A stretch of 64,000 bases of DNA from Amorphochlora amoebiformis (GCA_054601695.1 BAAHQB010000004.1:930001-994000); one strand, 5' to 3'; shown: positions 44,380 through 60,037, counted from the first letter of the stretch. Notes: generated from the sequence alone by a model not told the origin. A program made the numbers and translations.

Positions 44380-45347
44380 TATATTCATATTTACATATAC
44401 ATATTGAAAGTATAAATAAATTGTCTACAAATAGATATCTATATATGTAAAAGATATAAATATTTATGTATATTCACATCTACACGTTAACATACATACA
44501 CATATATTTAACTAATCAGCTTGCCGAAAATTTCCCAGGGAAAAAAGGGTAAGTTCGAGCTGGGACCTCACTTCTGGGTTAGGACTTTCGCACACCTTAG
44601 ATTAAGCTTGAAGACTAGGGCTATGATAGGGCCCTATAGATATAAACATACATACATATATATATATATTATATATATATGTATGTATGTATATATATAT
44701 ATATGTGTGTATGTGTATATTCGCATAAGCATGCATATATACATACATGTATATTCATATATATACATATATATATACATGTATATATATATATATATAT
44801 ATAAACACATTATATATAATATGAGGGTATGTATAACGATGTATAAGTATGAATTAATACATATCTATATATTTATACCTATATTGATGTATATATATAT
44901 ATTAACATATATATATATATGTATATTTATATATATATATATATAAAAATATATATATTATATGTATGCTGCATGTACGTATACATTTTTATATACATAT
45001 GCTTACATTTAAATATACATATATATATATATATATATATATTTGTATATATATATATATATATATGTATATACATATGGTATGTGTCTATATATGCATT
45101 TATATAAATATATATGTATTTATTATATATATATGTATATATTTATACGTATGTATAAATTGTTGGGTAGATTTGATGTCGCGCTGGCGTCGGATCTGCC
45201 TGGGGCGGCAGGTACATATATATATATATATTATATATACATATAACAACCTAAACTGGGGTGTATATATATATATATATACATATATATGTACTTATGT
45301 ACTATATATATATAACATATATGCATCACGTACATATATGTATATAC

Positions 45348-45379
<32 letters not shown>

Positions 45380-45457
45380 ATATATATATATACATAGAAT
45401 TTAGAAGTATGTTTGGATTTATCCAAGATAGGAAAGTGATGAATTCATAATATATAT

Positions 45458-45494
<37 letters not shown>

Positions 45495-45650
45495 ATTTAG
45501 GCATGTCATCCAGCTCTGCAGTCGTTTGCAGCGTATTCCTTGCATTTGATGCTGTCAATAAGGTACCAGTTGTCTTATTGTGTTAAATTACATGTTACAT
45601 ATGTATATTATACAAATACATTCATATATTTATATATGTATATACATATG

Positions 45651-45710
<60 letters not shown>

Positions 45711-45946
45711 ACACATACACACATATACATATATATATAGATATATTACATATTTATGTTTTACATATGTATAAAAATGATTTACATATATATATATATA
45801 TATGTATATACATATATATATATACACATACACACATATACATATATATATATATTTATATTTATATATTACATGTATAATACAACCTCAGGATATATCA
45901 AATGCCCACGCTCAACGCACACACACACATGTACATATTTATATAC

Positions 45947-45983
<37 letters not shown>

Positions 45984-46384
45984 TGTACACGTATATGTAT
46001 ATACATACACACATATATATGCGCACACAAGTATGCATATAATATACATTTAAGGTTCAAAACTTCTATTTCCTAGTATGAGTTGAGTAAAATGGAGTTC
46101 TAGTTTGCACACATGCACAATAATCCTAATCAGATTAAGAAAATGCGCGAGTTTAAGGAGAATTTACCTACCGAGGGGGATCTTTATGAGTAAGAAATGT
46201 GTTTATGTACACAAGCATTTCTAGACATTATGTATGCATGTGCACATATGTATATGTGTTTGTATATATCAATGATGTTTGTACTTTGTGCAATATATGC
46301 AACATATCTGTGCATATATGAGTACATATACATACATATAGTGCAATTTATTACGATATGTAATATATACATATATATATATAT

Positions 46385-46431
<47 letters not shown>

Positions 46432-46519
46432 ATATATATGTACATATATATTCATATATACATACATATATGTATATATATATGTATATATATACATACA
46501 TATATGTATATATACATAC

Positions 46520-46562
<43 letters not shown>

Positions 46563-46613
46563 GACATGTAACCATATACATAATACCTATATTATGTATA
46601 TATATAATATATG

Positions 46614-46658
<45 letters not shown>

Positions 46659-46672
46659 GCATATACCTATAT

Positions 46673-46706
<34 letters not shown>

Positions 46707-46768
46707 TATTTCTATACATATAAAAAGAAAAATATTAAAATACACAAAATACATACATTTTTATATAC

Positions 46769-46800
<32 letters not shown>

Positions 46801-47028
46801 TATATACGTACATCCACAGATATAAATATGAATAAACACATATAATATATATATATATGTATGTATATATATATATATATATACATATAAAATATATATA
46901 TATATATGTATATGTATGTATATATTATACTAATACCAATTTTCCAGATATCTCGGATGCATCGAGAACGGCTCGACCAAAAACAACTTGAAAGGCAACA
47001 AAGGTCCAGGATATCATATCTCATATAC

Positions 47029-47065
<37 letters not shown>

Positions 47066-47561
47066 TACTATGTATGTATATGTACATATGACTTAAATAT
47101 ATATATATACACATACATATATATATATACTTAAAATATATAATGTATATATATATTTACATATGTATATTTATATATGTGTATGTATATGTATATAACT
47201 AGGATATAAAACAGCTTTAAAGGTAATAAAGGTCCAGGACATCATTTAGCATATCTACACATATCTATATAATATATATATATATATGTATTATGATATA
47301 AATATATATTCTATATATATATATATAAATATGTGTATAGGTATGTTGTATAATATATATACTGTTTTGCCCAATACCTATGCTTTCGACCCCAACACTC
47401 TCTAATATGTAAAATGCTTAATTTAATATTTATGTGTATACAATATATAAATTATATGTGTACAGTATATACTATTTTTATCATTCGCGAAATTCATTTA
47501 CAAATATATGAGATCATATGAATATATACATGTATATACACACATATATATATATACATAC

Positions 47562-47618
<57 letters not shown>

Positions 47619-47621
47619 TTA

Positions 47622-47659
<38 letters not shown>

Positions 47660-47730
47660 TATGTGCCCACATATGTATATACATATATATATATATATAC
47701 ATATATATGATAATATATAAAAGTATGTGC

Positions 47731-47769
<39 letters not shown>

Positions 47770-48134
47770 TTATATATATATATATATATATAAACATGTA
47801 AATATTTATATATTACACATTAGGGGTTGGAACCTTCGGAGGCTCAGAGGATCATACGGCAATCATAGCGGTCATATGCATATTACGTACATCTATAAAA
47901 AATCTAATATACATTTATGTATATGGAGTAATGTATACATATATTTATATGCATGTATGATATATATATATATATATATATATATGCATATACTTATATA
48001 CGAATTTTAAAATATATGTGTATAAATAATATATATAAATATACATTGTGAAAGATATATTATATGTACAGAGTAGAAAGGACAGTTTAATTCTATGCTC
48101 ATACTTTCCAACCATATATATATATATAACATAC

Positions 48135-48167
<33 letters not shown>

Positions 48168-48242
48168 CACACATATATATATATATGTATATATATACAT
48201 GTATGTATATGTATATTCATATATATATATATATGTATGTAC

Positions 48243-48280
<38 letters not shown>

Positions 48281-48366
48281 GTATGTATATATGTAATGTA
48301 CGGTGACCAGCATGCCATGTGCATGGTACACATACTTCAATGATATATAAAACATAAATATATATT

Positions 48367-48408
<42 letters not shown>

Positions 48409-48507
48409 TATAGATTATATTAATTATGTTAATATTAATATATTATGTATACATATATCAGAGTAGAAAGGTGAGTTTAATTCCATGCTCATACCGTCCA
48501 GCCATCC

Positions 48508-48549
<42 letters not shown>

Positions 48550-48628
48550 ATACGTATACATATAACAGAGTAGAAAGGACAGTTTAATTCTATGTTCATA
48601 CCGTCCAACCATCCTTCATATATACATG

Positions 48629-48690
<62 letters not shown>

Positions 48691-48695
48691 CGTGC

Positions 48696-48746
<51 letters not shown>

Positions 48747-49176
48747 TACGTATACATATATCAGAGTAGAAAGGACAGTTTAATTCTATGCTCATATCGT
48801 CCAACCATCCTTCATATATATATATATATATATAATATATATATATATATATTTATGTACATACGTATACGTATATCAGAGTAGAAAGGACAGTTTAATT
48901 CTATGCTCATATCGTCCAACCATCCTTCATATATACATATATATATATATATATATAAATTTATATGTGTATATATATATATATACATACGTATACATAT
49001 ATCAGAGTAGAAAGGACAGTTTAATTCTATGCTCATATCGTCCAACCATCCTTCATTCCGTTATTAAATTTCCCAATGACCTGGTACTAATTAACTATAT
49101 TTTGCATATGCATATGTATATATCTATATACATGCATATATACATATATATTTATATAAATTATATATACATATGC

Positions 49177-49207
<31 letters not shown>

Positions 49208-50221
49208 TATATATATTATACATGTGCATATACCAATATGTACATGTAAATATATATATAATATATATATATATCTATATGCATATGTATATATATGTAT
49301 ATATATGTATATATGTATGTATGTATACATTGTATAAGTATAATAATATTTACATATTGGTTATACCTATATAAATATATGTATATATAGATATAAATAT
49401 ATATGTACACACATGTATGTATGTACATATATATATATATATATATATATGTGTGAATTTAAATATACATACATATATATATATATATATTATATATTTA
49501 TCTTATATATACATATATATATATACATTACTGTAATACATAACACTAATTCTAACCCTAACCCGAACTAACCCTAGCCCTAACCCTAACTAAACCTAAC
49601 CCTAACCCTAATCCTAGCCCTAACCATCACCCTAACCCTTATCCCGACCATAATTTAACCTTAATCCTAACCCTACAAGCAAATAAAACCCTAATCCTAA
49701 AATTCTAACCCAACCTAACCCTACACCAACTCTAAAATGTGATAACACTAACCGAATTTACGTCATATCACCTAATCCTAACCCTAACTCAAAAACGTAC
49801 TCTACCCGTAAGGCTAACCCTTAAATCTAATTCCCAACCCTAACCCTAGCTATACCTAGAAACCCTTATCCTACCACCGAGAGTTCCTCTACAACCATGA
49901 ACCACATATCCCTAATCATAACTCTGTAAGGCTAACTAACCAGCTAACCCCAATCATAACTGAGTCAACGGTCCTCGGACTAAGACATGCTGAATAATCT
50001 GATGCTAATCTTAACTTTGAAACCTAACGTAACCCTAGTTTAAAGTCTAAAAGTAACCCTTATTCTAACTCAAAAGATAGCGTACTATTCGGAAATAGAA
50101 GTATAGTATAACCCTAGCCGTAAGTCTGGCAGCGAACTTAGCCTTAATCTTAAAAAGGAATATCTAACCCTAAAAATTCTAACTCCTTAAAGGCTAACCA
50201 AATAGGTAATTACTTATATAC

Positions 50222-50264
<43 letters not shown>

Positions 50265-50435
50265 GCATATACATGTACATAATGTGTATATACATATATA
50301 TTTAGTATGTGTTGTGTATACGTATATGTATATGTATGTATATGTATACATACACACATGTATGTGTATATATACATATATGCACATAATTTTTTTATAT
50401 ATCTTGATTCACATATATATATATATATATAAATA

Positions 50436-50470
<35 letters not shown>

Positions 50471-50556
50471 GGAGTTTGTGGTAGGTGTGTCCGGGGTAGA
50501 AGCCGCCAAGACAGGCGATGCTATGAAACTGTAAAATATCCCATATATGTGAATAT

Positions 50557-50641
<85 letters not shown>

Positions 50642-50858
50642 TGAATACACAGATATGTATACATACGTATAATCTGCATATATATATATATATATTAAAC
50701 TATGATTTAGGTTTAATGATCAGGCTCTTCGGGCCTCACAGGTAAGAGAGAGTGAGAGTTAGATAGAGAAAGAGAGAGAGAGAAAGTGAAGAGAGAGAGT
50801 GTTAGAGAGAAGAGAAAGGGAGAGGAGAAAGAAATGGACGGAGAGAGGGATTTATATT

Positions 50859-50903
<45 letters not shown>

Positions 50904-51761
50904 TATGTATATACATATATGCATTAATATTTATGTCTATATATATATATATATATGTAGACATACACATATACACATATACATATATACATATAGTATG
51001 AAGATCTTTCTTACATATACATATGTGTGAATATATATATATATATATATATGCATATATATATATATATGGATATATGATGTGATGTAATATTCTTAAT
51101 ACACAGGTATGAAACATATATTTAGACTTTATACCATGACGTATGAATAAGGGTACCACCTTTGTAAAATAGAGAAATTATAGATACATCTACATAATAT
51201 ATATATATATGTATGTATAACATACATATATCTGTATGCATTATATATATTACATATATGTAATACATATACACACACATATGTGTAAATATAATAACAA
51301 TAACACAAATCGACACATTCAAACCCAGGCCGCCAGCCTCTTAGGTGCACCCTGCCTTTCAATGGCTTGGGAGGTAATCTCTTACTCTCGGAGGCTTTCT
51401 CTCTCTTTTTCTCTCGTTCCTTCTCTCTCTCTCTTTCTACCTTTCTCTCTCTCCCTCTCTTTCTACCTCCCTCTCTCTCTCTCTCTGTCTCTCTTTCTAC
51501 CTTTCTCTCTCTCCCCATCTCTCCTCTCTTCCTTAACTGTCTTCTTTATCTTCTCTCTCTCTCTCTTCTCTCTTCTTTTTCTCTCTTCTCTCTCTTTTCT
51601 CTCTTGCTTTCTCTCGTTCTCTCTTTTTCTTTGTTTTTCTCTCTCCCCCTTCGGCTTATATATATATATGTATATCCCTTCTCTCTCTCTCTCTCTTTCT
51701 TCCCCTTCTCCTCTCTGCTTCTATATAGTAAATAATACAATATGCATGTATATATTTACAT

Positions 51762-51817
<56 letters not shown>

Positions 51818-52836
51818 GATATAATATATATATATATATAATAATATATATATATATATATATATATATGATAATATTGTATAATAACATATATGTATAT
51901 GTAATATAGATACATGTATATATATATATATACAACATATAATACACATATAAAATATATATATGTATATACATCTGTGTTTATAAAACATATATATATA
52001 TATATATCTGTGTTTCTAAATACTACATATATGTATACATATATATGTGTATATATATATATATATTATCTATACACACATATATGTATTTTTTTTATTA
52101 CATTTTTGTAAAATATAATTAATCATAAATATATATATATACATAACATAATATACAACCTACATATAACAATGTATACATATGTGTATTTATATACCAT
52201 ATATCAGAATCATCAGAAATCTCTCAGAGGGGACGGAAAAAAGACATCTATTGGTATTTAATATGTACCAATCGTATTTCATATATGTGTAAACGCAAGA
52301 TATCCAGAGATATTTAATATATACTAGTCATATTTCATGTATATATATACATGTTTCCAGAGGTATTCAAAATCTAAGAGGTATTTAATACGTAATATTT
52401 CACGTATATGTGTATACATGCATTTAACGAAATATTTTGTGTATATGTATACATTTTTGCAATGCATCGGAGGTATTCCGTATGTAATATCTCCTCTATA
52501 TGTGTAATCTAAGAGTTATTTAATATATGTATATATATATATATATATAAGTATACATATATATATATATAATACTTAATCGTGTCTATTTGTACATACA
52601 CATTTATGTAATTATATATATAAATATATGAAAAGATCTGGAAAATATGTGTGTAGCGCTGTAGCTATTATATATATATATATATTTATATACATATATA
52701 TGTATATATATATATATATATATAGGTATATATATATTTGTTTATTGTAATTTTTATGCATACATGCTATTTATCCTGATGTATTTATTTATGTAATACA
52801 TATGTGCGGATACACACACACATACATATACATATA

Positions 52837-52878
<42 letters not shown>

Positions 52879-52960
52879 CAGATATCTGTTTATTGTATTT
52901 TTTTATGTATGCATTCTATTTATCCTGATAGGTTTATCTATATAATATATGTGTATATAC

Positions 52961-53008
<48 letters not shown>

Positions 53009-53121
53009 ATAAATATTATACATATGTATATACATATATATATATATATGTATGTGTATGTGTGTACCATAAATATGCTGATATATCCATATGTATATAT
53101 TTATGTATAGATATATACATT

Positions 53122-53154
<33 letters not shown>

Positions 53155-53201
53155 GTATGTATGTATGAATTATGCTATAAATATAAAAATCGTTAGAGTA
53201 T

Positions 53202-53280
<79 letters not shown>

Positions 53281-54075
53281 ATTATATTTATACATAGATA
53301 AATCATCTTATGTTTATATAGACATATATGTAAATATATATATATATATATGTACATAATATATATGCATTTATGCATATGTATTAAATATATATATATA
53401 TATATATACATAATATATGTATCTATGTACATAAATAAATATATATATATATATATATACATATGTTTATATTCATATGTATATACACATGTATACATTT
53501 ACATGTACATATATATATATATATATTATATATATATATATATATTATGTATATACATGTATCTATTTATTACATGTTTACATCGTGTATGTTATATATC
53601 TCGCCTACTATGCAAATACCATAGATACTCATTTACGCTAATATTTCTGTATATTATACACACACATACACATATGTTTATATATGTATGTATGTGTATG
53701 TGTATATATATATATATAATATATACATATATATATACATACATAATATACATAAATCACAATACATAGCAATACAACACAAAAACACAATACAATACAT
53801 AACATACCCACCCACAAACACGCGTCACGCGCACTGGCGCACGTACACTCACACACACACACATCTGTGGTTCTACTAACACACGCTTTTCGTAGGTTAT
53901 GAAGACAAAGAGCTAGACCAAAGCTTGAAGCTTATACTAGATACGCTCGAGCGAAAGTGGAATATCCAGCAGCACAAGTCCAGGTCACCTGAACCAATCC
54001 GACTGAGAAAGAGAGGAGATAGAGAGGAAGAGAGGAGAGAGAGAGAGAGAAGAGAGAGAGGGAGAGAGAGAGATG

Positions 54076-54106
<31 letters not shown>

Positions 54107-54691
54107 GAAAGAGAGAAATCGAGGGAGAGAGAGAGAGAGTGAGATTGAGAGAGAGAGAGAGAGAAAGGGAGAGGGAAAGAAAGAGAGAGAGAAAGAGAGG
54201 GAAAGAGAGAAAGAAAGAGAAAGAGATAGAGAGAAAGTGATAGAGAGAAAGAAAGACAAAGAGAGGAAGAGAAAATGAGGGAGAGAGATTCTAAGGAGAT
54301 AGAGAGAGGGGAGAGTGAATATAAGGAGAGAGACACTGAAGAGAAAGGGAGAGAGAGAGAGAGAGAGAGGAGGGAGAGAAGAGAGCTGGGGGAGGTAAAT
54401 TTAGAAACAGAGAGGAAAACAGGGAGGAAACGTCGATGGTTAGAGTTAGAGAAAGAAGGAGGAGAGAGGTAGCTATATATCGAAGAATGCAGCTACTTTG
54501 TATTATATTATTTATGTTTCTTTAGATATACACACACACATGTATATATATATATATATATGATGATCTCTGTATCTGTATATATATTTATTTATTCATA
54601 TATATATATATATATATTATGTAAAGAATATGTATATAAATACGTATTTATGTGCATAAATTATATATATATATATATAAACATATGCATA

Positions 54692-54757
<66 letters not shown>

Positions 54758-54872
54758 TACCTATCTATATATATATATATATCAATGTATATATATAATA
54801 TTTATATACGTACATACACGTATTTATTATATAAATTTCATTTAGATATTCACGTAAGGGTTTTATATATGC

Positions 54873-54916
<44 letters not shown>

Positions 54917-55431
54917 ACATATGTATACATATGTATACATATATATACGCATATATTTCATACACATATGTATGCATATATAAATGTGTTTTATATACAC
55001 ATATATAGATTTAATTTTATGTATATGAATGTAAGTATTTTGTATACACTGCAGGGATTTATTGCCGTTGGAATCCCTGAAAAGCCGCGTGTCGCACTTT
55101 GTTATAGAGAACTACAAGGCAATAATATATATATATATATATGTGTATATATTTTAATATATATATATATATACATATACATATTCATAGAATATATATA
55201 TATATATATATATATGCATAATTGAATCCCTAAGAGCTACTTGTCTCACTTTGTCGTATGCAAGGTAATATTATATGCAAGTATATATATATATACGTAT
55301 ATATATTTGTATAATATATGAATCCCTAAAGAGCCACGTATCGCACTTTGTCATAGAAAACTATAAAGCAACATTACATATATAAAAATATGTGTAGACT
55401 GCATCATATTATATATATATATATATACACA

Positions 55432-55468
<37 letters not shown>

Positions 55469-55485
55469 GTATAAACATTTTCCGA

Positions 55486-55521
<36 letters not shown>

Positions 55522-55616
55522 ATATATATATGGATATATACATATTGTACACATTCCAACGTATACATGTGTATACATACATATATGTATATACGTATAA
55601 ATAATGTATTTATTTT

Positions 55617-55657
<41 letters not shown>

Positions 55658-55919
55658 ATATGTATACATTGCCTATGTATGTATGTATATATATATATTA
55701 ATATATATGTACATATATATATATATATATATGTATAAATGTAACTGTAATGTATGTGTGTATGTGTATACATATACATAAGAATAATACGCATGTATAT
55801 GCTTAATATTGCATATATATACATACATATATATATATATATATATTATACATATATATATATATATTTATATATGTATATGTGTATGTCTATATATATT
55901 TATATATGTATACACAGAC

Positions 55920-55973
<54 letters not shown>

Positions 55974-56012
55974 ACGTGTGTATGTTTGTTTTTCATTTAA
56001 TTATATATATAT

Positions 56013-56044
<32 letters not shown>

Positions 56045-56541
56045 GTATGTATATATATATACATACCATACATATAGATATACATACACACATATATATA
56101 TATATATGTATGTATATATGAGTCTAACCCTTTCTCCGTTTTCTCTCCTTATTCCTCGTAATTCGTCATAGATTATATGTATGCATATCCATTTGCATGT
56201 ATACATATCTATACAAGGATATATAAATGCAAACATACATACTACTTAAAAGTATGCTTGCATGAATGTAAACATATGTATTGTGTACATATATATATAT
56301 ATATATATGTATTGCGTACATACACACATATGTAGTATTATATATATGCAAATATTATATATATTTACAATATATATATATATATACACATATATATATA
56401 TATACATATAATATACATACACATATATATATATGAATATTACATATGTGTGTGTTTTTGTTATATAAGTATATATACATGTATATGCTTAGATGTATGC
56501 ATACATGAACATATGTGTTATGTATATATATATATAATATA

Positions 56542-56576
<35 letters not shown>

Positions 56577-56628
56577 CAAGTACAAAAACATATGTATTTA
56601 TACAATAAATATGTATATTCACATATAC

Positions 56629-56665
<37 letters not shown>

Positions 56666-57287
56666 CCTCAGATCGTCCCTGCGATGGCGAAGGCCTTCCG
56701 TAACAGAGATCTGAAAGCACTAGCAAAATTCTCAGCGTTGTCTCAAGGTAAAACCAGAATTCTTGAATGTATCGATCCTACTCTTAGACTTTGTTTTCAG
56801 AAATGGCGGAAACCACTCTTCGGAATCAGGTTTTGTTTTTTTTTCTTTTTTAATGTGTAATATTTGTGAAAATGTAGTGTATATATGTAGCATTTATATA
56901 TATGTGTGTATGTATATACACATATGTATATATATATGTACATATACAAGATATATATATATATATATATATGTGTGTATATATATGCATATATACATGT
57001 ATATATGTGTATACACGTATAAGTGTACATGTATGTAAAATTGAAACATAATTTAAGTATGTATGTATATATTTATATGTAAGTATACAGAGATCTCACA
57101 TATATCTATATATATATACACACACACATATATATATGTGTATATATATATATAAATGTTGCTCAATATATGTATATTTATATATATATATATACATACA
57201 TATATATATATATATATATTATATACATAAGTAGATACATATTATACACACATGTAATGTATTATGTCCATTGTATAATCCATACAT

Positions 57288-57328
<41 letters not shown>

Positions 57329-57425
57329 CATATATATATTCATACATGTATGTATAAACTTGTAAAAAGAGTAGTAGAATAGTATTTTAAACTTACACAT
57401 ATATATACAAAAATATAAATATATA

Positions 57426-57463
<38 letters not shown>

Positions 57464-58013
57464 ATACGTACACAGGTGAAGGCAACAGCAGCGCTCGCAA
57501 AGCTGGCGTGTAAACATGGGGCTATCGGAGCATCGGTACTCCTAACATATATTAGATGATTTTTGTGTAATAGATTATACTTTATATGTATACAGTTTGC
57601 TTTTAGTATGTGTAAGGCGTTTTTAGCATCTTTGAGAATGTATTTGTATATGTATTATGCGCGGTATATATGAATGTGTACATATATCTTTGTGTAGATA
57701 TACATATATATGTATATATATATATATATATATTATTATTATAGCACGTGTATATATTGCTATTTATTTATAATGTATATATATATATATTATATAATGT
57801 ACATATTTATATAAATATTCACATGTATGTATGTATATATATATATATGTACGTACATATGTATACATATATATACATATATATATATATATATACATAT
57901 AATATTATTGACATAAGAATGTAAACATATCCATGTGCGAAACCCGCAATTTAACATGTATGAATTATACTCTTATATTATATGATATATACCTATATAT
58001 GTATGTATATATG

Positions 58014-58048
<35 letters not shown>

Positions 58049-58139
58049 ATATTCATATAGTATATCTTATATCCATATTTGTGTGTATATATTACACAAA
58101 CATATATCCATATTTATACACACACACACACATATATAA

Positions 58140-58181
<42 letters not shown>

Positions 58182-58304
58182 CTATACATATCTTCATATG
58201 CATATATATATATATATATATAAATATCGTATATGTATATACATTTGTATGTTCATACGTTTATAATTAGAAATATATATATATATATATGTAAGTATAT
58301 ATTT

Positions 58305-58338
<34 letters not shown>

Positions 58339-58547
58339 GTGCATACATGTATATAGGCGTTCGGTGCTGGGTTCGGGGGTAGCGTCTGGGCGTTGGTGGA
58401 TAGGAAGAACACGGAGAAATTCATGTTAGCTTAGATATATAAAATTCGTCTGACATAATATGCATACGTGCAAATACTTATATGTACATATGATGTATGA
58501 ATATATGTAAAGGTAAATCTAATATATGTATACATATATATATATGC

Positions 58548-58586
<39 letters not shown>

Positions 58587-58699
58587 TGTAAGTATATATT
58601 AATCTACATGGATACACATTATTTGTATGTAAATTTATTTATGCATATGTATGGATATACGAAAATAAATATGTAAGATGTATATATATATATGTGTAA

Positions 58700-58731
<32 letters not shown>

Positions 58732-58809
58732 ACATCTATGTAAATTGTAAATATATGATATATATAGTATATATGCAAACATTAACATGTATACTTATGT
58801 ATATGTACG

Positions 58810-58842
<33 letters not shown>

Positions 58843-58978
58843 GTATGTATATATCAATGTATCTACATTTAAATCATATATATACATATGTATATATTAT
58901 ATACGGGTGTTTACACATATGTGTATACTACATTACAAATATACACATATACATGAGTTTATTTTATAAATGGATATA

Positions 58979-59010
<32 letters not shown>

Positions 59011-59195
59011 TATATATATGAATACAATCTTATATACTATTTTGTAAACCGATCAGGAACGAATGGCGGGAAGATTACTTATCGATTTTTCCGGAAAATT
59101 CGTCTCGAGCAAGTTTTTTTTCCTTCCAACCCCAAGACGGTGGAGGACTTCTAGGTTCAGAGATGTTGCAGATGGCAGAATTGATAAAGTTATAA
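41892..59195 (+). CDS. Galactokinase-like GHMP kinase (23 exons over 17.3 kb)
   Basis: ATP-dependent sugar 1-kinase by family. Exons: 41892-41913, 42116-42321, 42766-42840, 43029-43103, 43894-43965, 44520-44548, 45171-45211, 45501-45562, 46104-46189, 46948-47003, 47824-47870, 49006-49083, 50472-50530, 50711-50741, 51329-51373, 52208-52253, 53896-53983, 55055-55118, 56672-56747, 56801-56829, 57476-57535, 58357-58424, 59057-59195. Total 1554 nt, 517 aa, all phases consistent. Landmarks: [16 protein letters not shown] (about 72-87), [15 protein letters not shown] (ATP loop, about 168-182), YLGCIENG (about 224-231), [14 protein letters not shown] (about 242-255), [13 protein letters not shown] (about 450-462). 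The galactokinase signature usually has GEH; here it is GKH, so the sugar substrate may differ. Exon 18 ends at a GC donor. Introns hold decayed exon copies (separate entries). Only 9% of the span is coding. Confidence 0.88.
42855..42902 (+). repeat. Short TTAGGG-orientation telomere-like patch
   Basis: GTTAGGGTTA variants directly after the donor of kinase exon 3. This is the one notable patch with TTAGGG on the + strand; the other arrays read CCCTAA. Confidence 0.6.
47208..47245 (+). pseudogene. Decayed copy of the 3' half of kinase exon 10 plus donor
   Basis: AACAGCTTTAAAGGTAATAA followed by AGGTCCAGGACATCAT matches AACAACTTGAAAGGCAACAA followed by AGGTCCAGGATATCAT at 46983-47018, crossing the exon/intron border. 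The exon's 5' half and an acceptor are missing. Confidence 0.7.
48069..48930 (+). pseudogene. Array of five partial copies of kinase exon 12
   Basis: Copies at 48069-48115, 48459-48510, 48566-48619, 48762-48815 and 48877-48930 repeat the acceptor CAG and up to about 51 nt of real exon 12 (49006-49083), encoding [17 protein letters not shown]. They become more exact toward the real exon. Each breaks off at or before CTTCAT into (TA)n, lacks the exon's 3' 27 nt and its GTACTA donor, and copies 3-6 are preceded by a related ACGTATACRTATA leader. Copy 2 has GGTGAG in place of GGACAG. Only the last copy gives the full kinase segment. Confidence 0.9.
49541..50190 (+). repeat. Large degenerate telomere-like array with one 42-bp element
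   Basis: About 650 bp of CCCTAA and diverged forms in the kinase intron 49084-50471. It contains the 42-bp element at 49962-50003, identical or nearly so to the copy at 9592-9633. Confidence 0.85.
51376..51720 (+). repeat. Polypyrimidine intronic tract
   Basis: TCTC-rich DNA immediately after kinase exon 51329-51373. The Ser/Leu/Phe open frames are repeat translation. Confidence 0.7.
52245..52530 (+). repeat. Degenerate minisatellite seeded at a splice donor
   Basis: Words such as AGAGGTATTTAATA and ATTTCATGTATAT recur at irregular 50-70 bp spacing from the donor of kinase exon 52208-52253 onward. Copies are diverged, and none has a usable exon. Confidence 0.5.
54004..54470 (+). repeat. Polypurine (GA)n-type tract
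   Basis: GAGA-rich DNA starting about 20 bp after kinase exon 53896-53983. The Arg/Glu open frame on + and the Ser/Leu frame on - are both artefacts of it. Confidence 0.75.
55224..55372 (+). pseudogene. Two decayed copies of kinase exon 18
   Basis: 55224-55264 and 55320-55372 match the 3' two thirds of exon 18 (55071-55118), sharing GAATCCCT and CACTTTGT. Both lack the exon's first 16 nt and an acceptor. The first has acquired a canonical GCAAG/GTAATA border; the second keeps AAAGCAAC, like the real GC donor. Confidence 0.8.
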
Positions 59196-59959
59196 TTTAC
59201 TAGATATATGCCGCTAATTTCTGTACCTCCGTATGAATTCGAAATGTGGTACATCACTGTTAACAAAAGTGTGAATACAGTATAACCCTGTCATCCATTG
59301 AATGTATGTAAACGACGTTCATTGAGATATTAATGTGTACATGTTCATTCGATACAATTTCTAGAGTTCGATTCAATCCGGCATATGAACTCAATGATCT
59401 AGATGCTAGAGATGATGTCCGAGTACTAGATCTACTAGCAATTGAAACTACCTTCAAGCTAAGTCAAATGGCTTAGTGTTCGTTGGCCATGGCGTGCCCT
59501 GCAATCATATAATACGTAATAAGATTCTAGCATACAATATTTATATAATATGCACTAGTATGTTTTATAAAGACTCATGATATATATGCATCTACCAGTA
59601 ATATTCGATGATATTATCCTGTGTCTCTGAGTACTTTGTGTTTTGTATTAACATCATTGAATACATATACTGTATTTTTATCTGTATATTATATTATGCA
59701 TATTATTTACATACATGCAGACATAGATACCTATACTATGTGCATGTTACAGTGCAAATATATACATATATATATATATATATAGATGTATAGTTACTAG
59801 TATCGTATTTCTAATTAAATTTATAACCTTGTACAAATACCATTATAACATAATATTTATCAGTTATATTCATGTATATACATACATATATATATATATA
59901 TATGTATATATATCATATATAAATATATAATAATGTAAAATGTACATACTAATATACAT

Positions 59960-59991
<32 letters not shown>

Positions 59992-60037
59992 CATGTACAT
60001 ATACATATATATATATATATGTATACTTCTATATATG

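Noticed and set aside
48069-49083. CRISPR-like array (regular repeats with spacers)
   Set aside because: Repeats are coding exon copies, spacers are (TA)n of uneven length, and the context is eukaryotic.
49541-50190. True chromosome end
   Set aside because: The array is degenerate, lies inside an intron, and coding exons continue on both sides.
51236-51841. 201-codon + frame rich in Ser, Leu and Phe
   Set aside because: It is the translated polypyrimidine tract next to kinase exon 15; the opposite strand gives Arg/Glu.
53925-54278. Arg/Glu-rich frame on +
   Set aside because: Only its first part is exon 53896-53983; the rest is a GA repeat beyond the donor at 53984.
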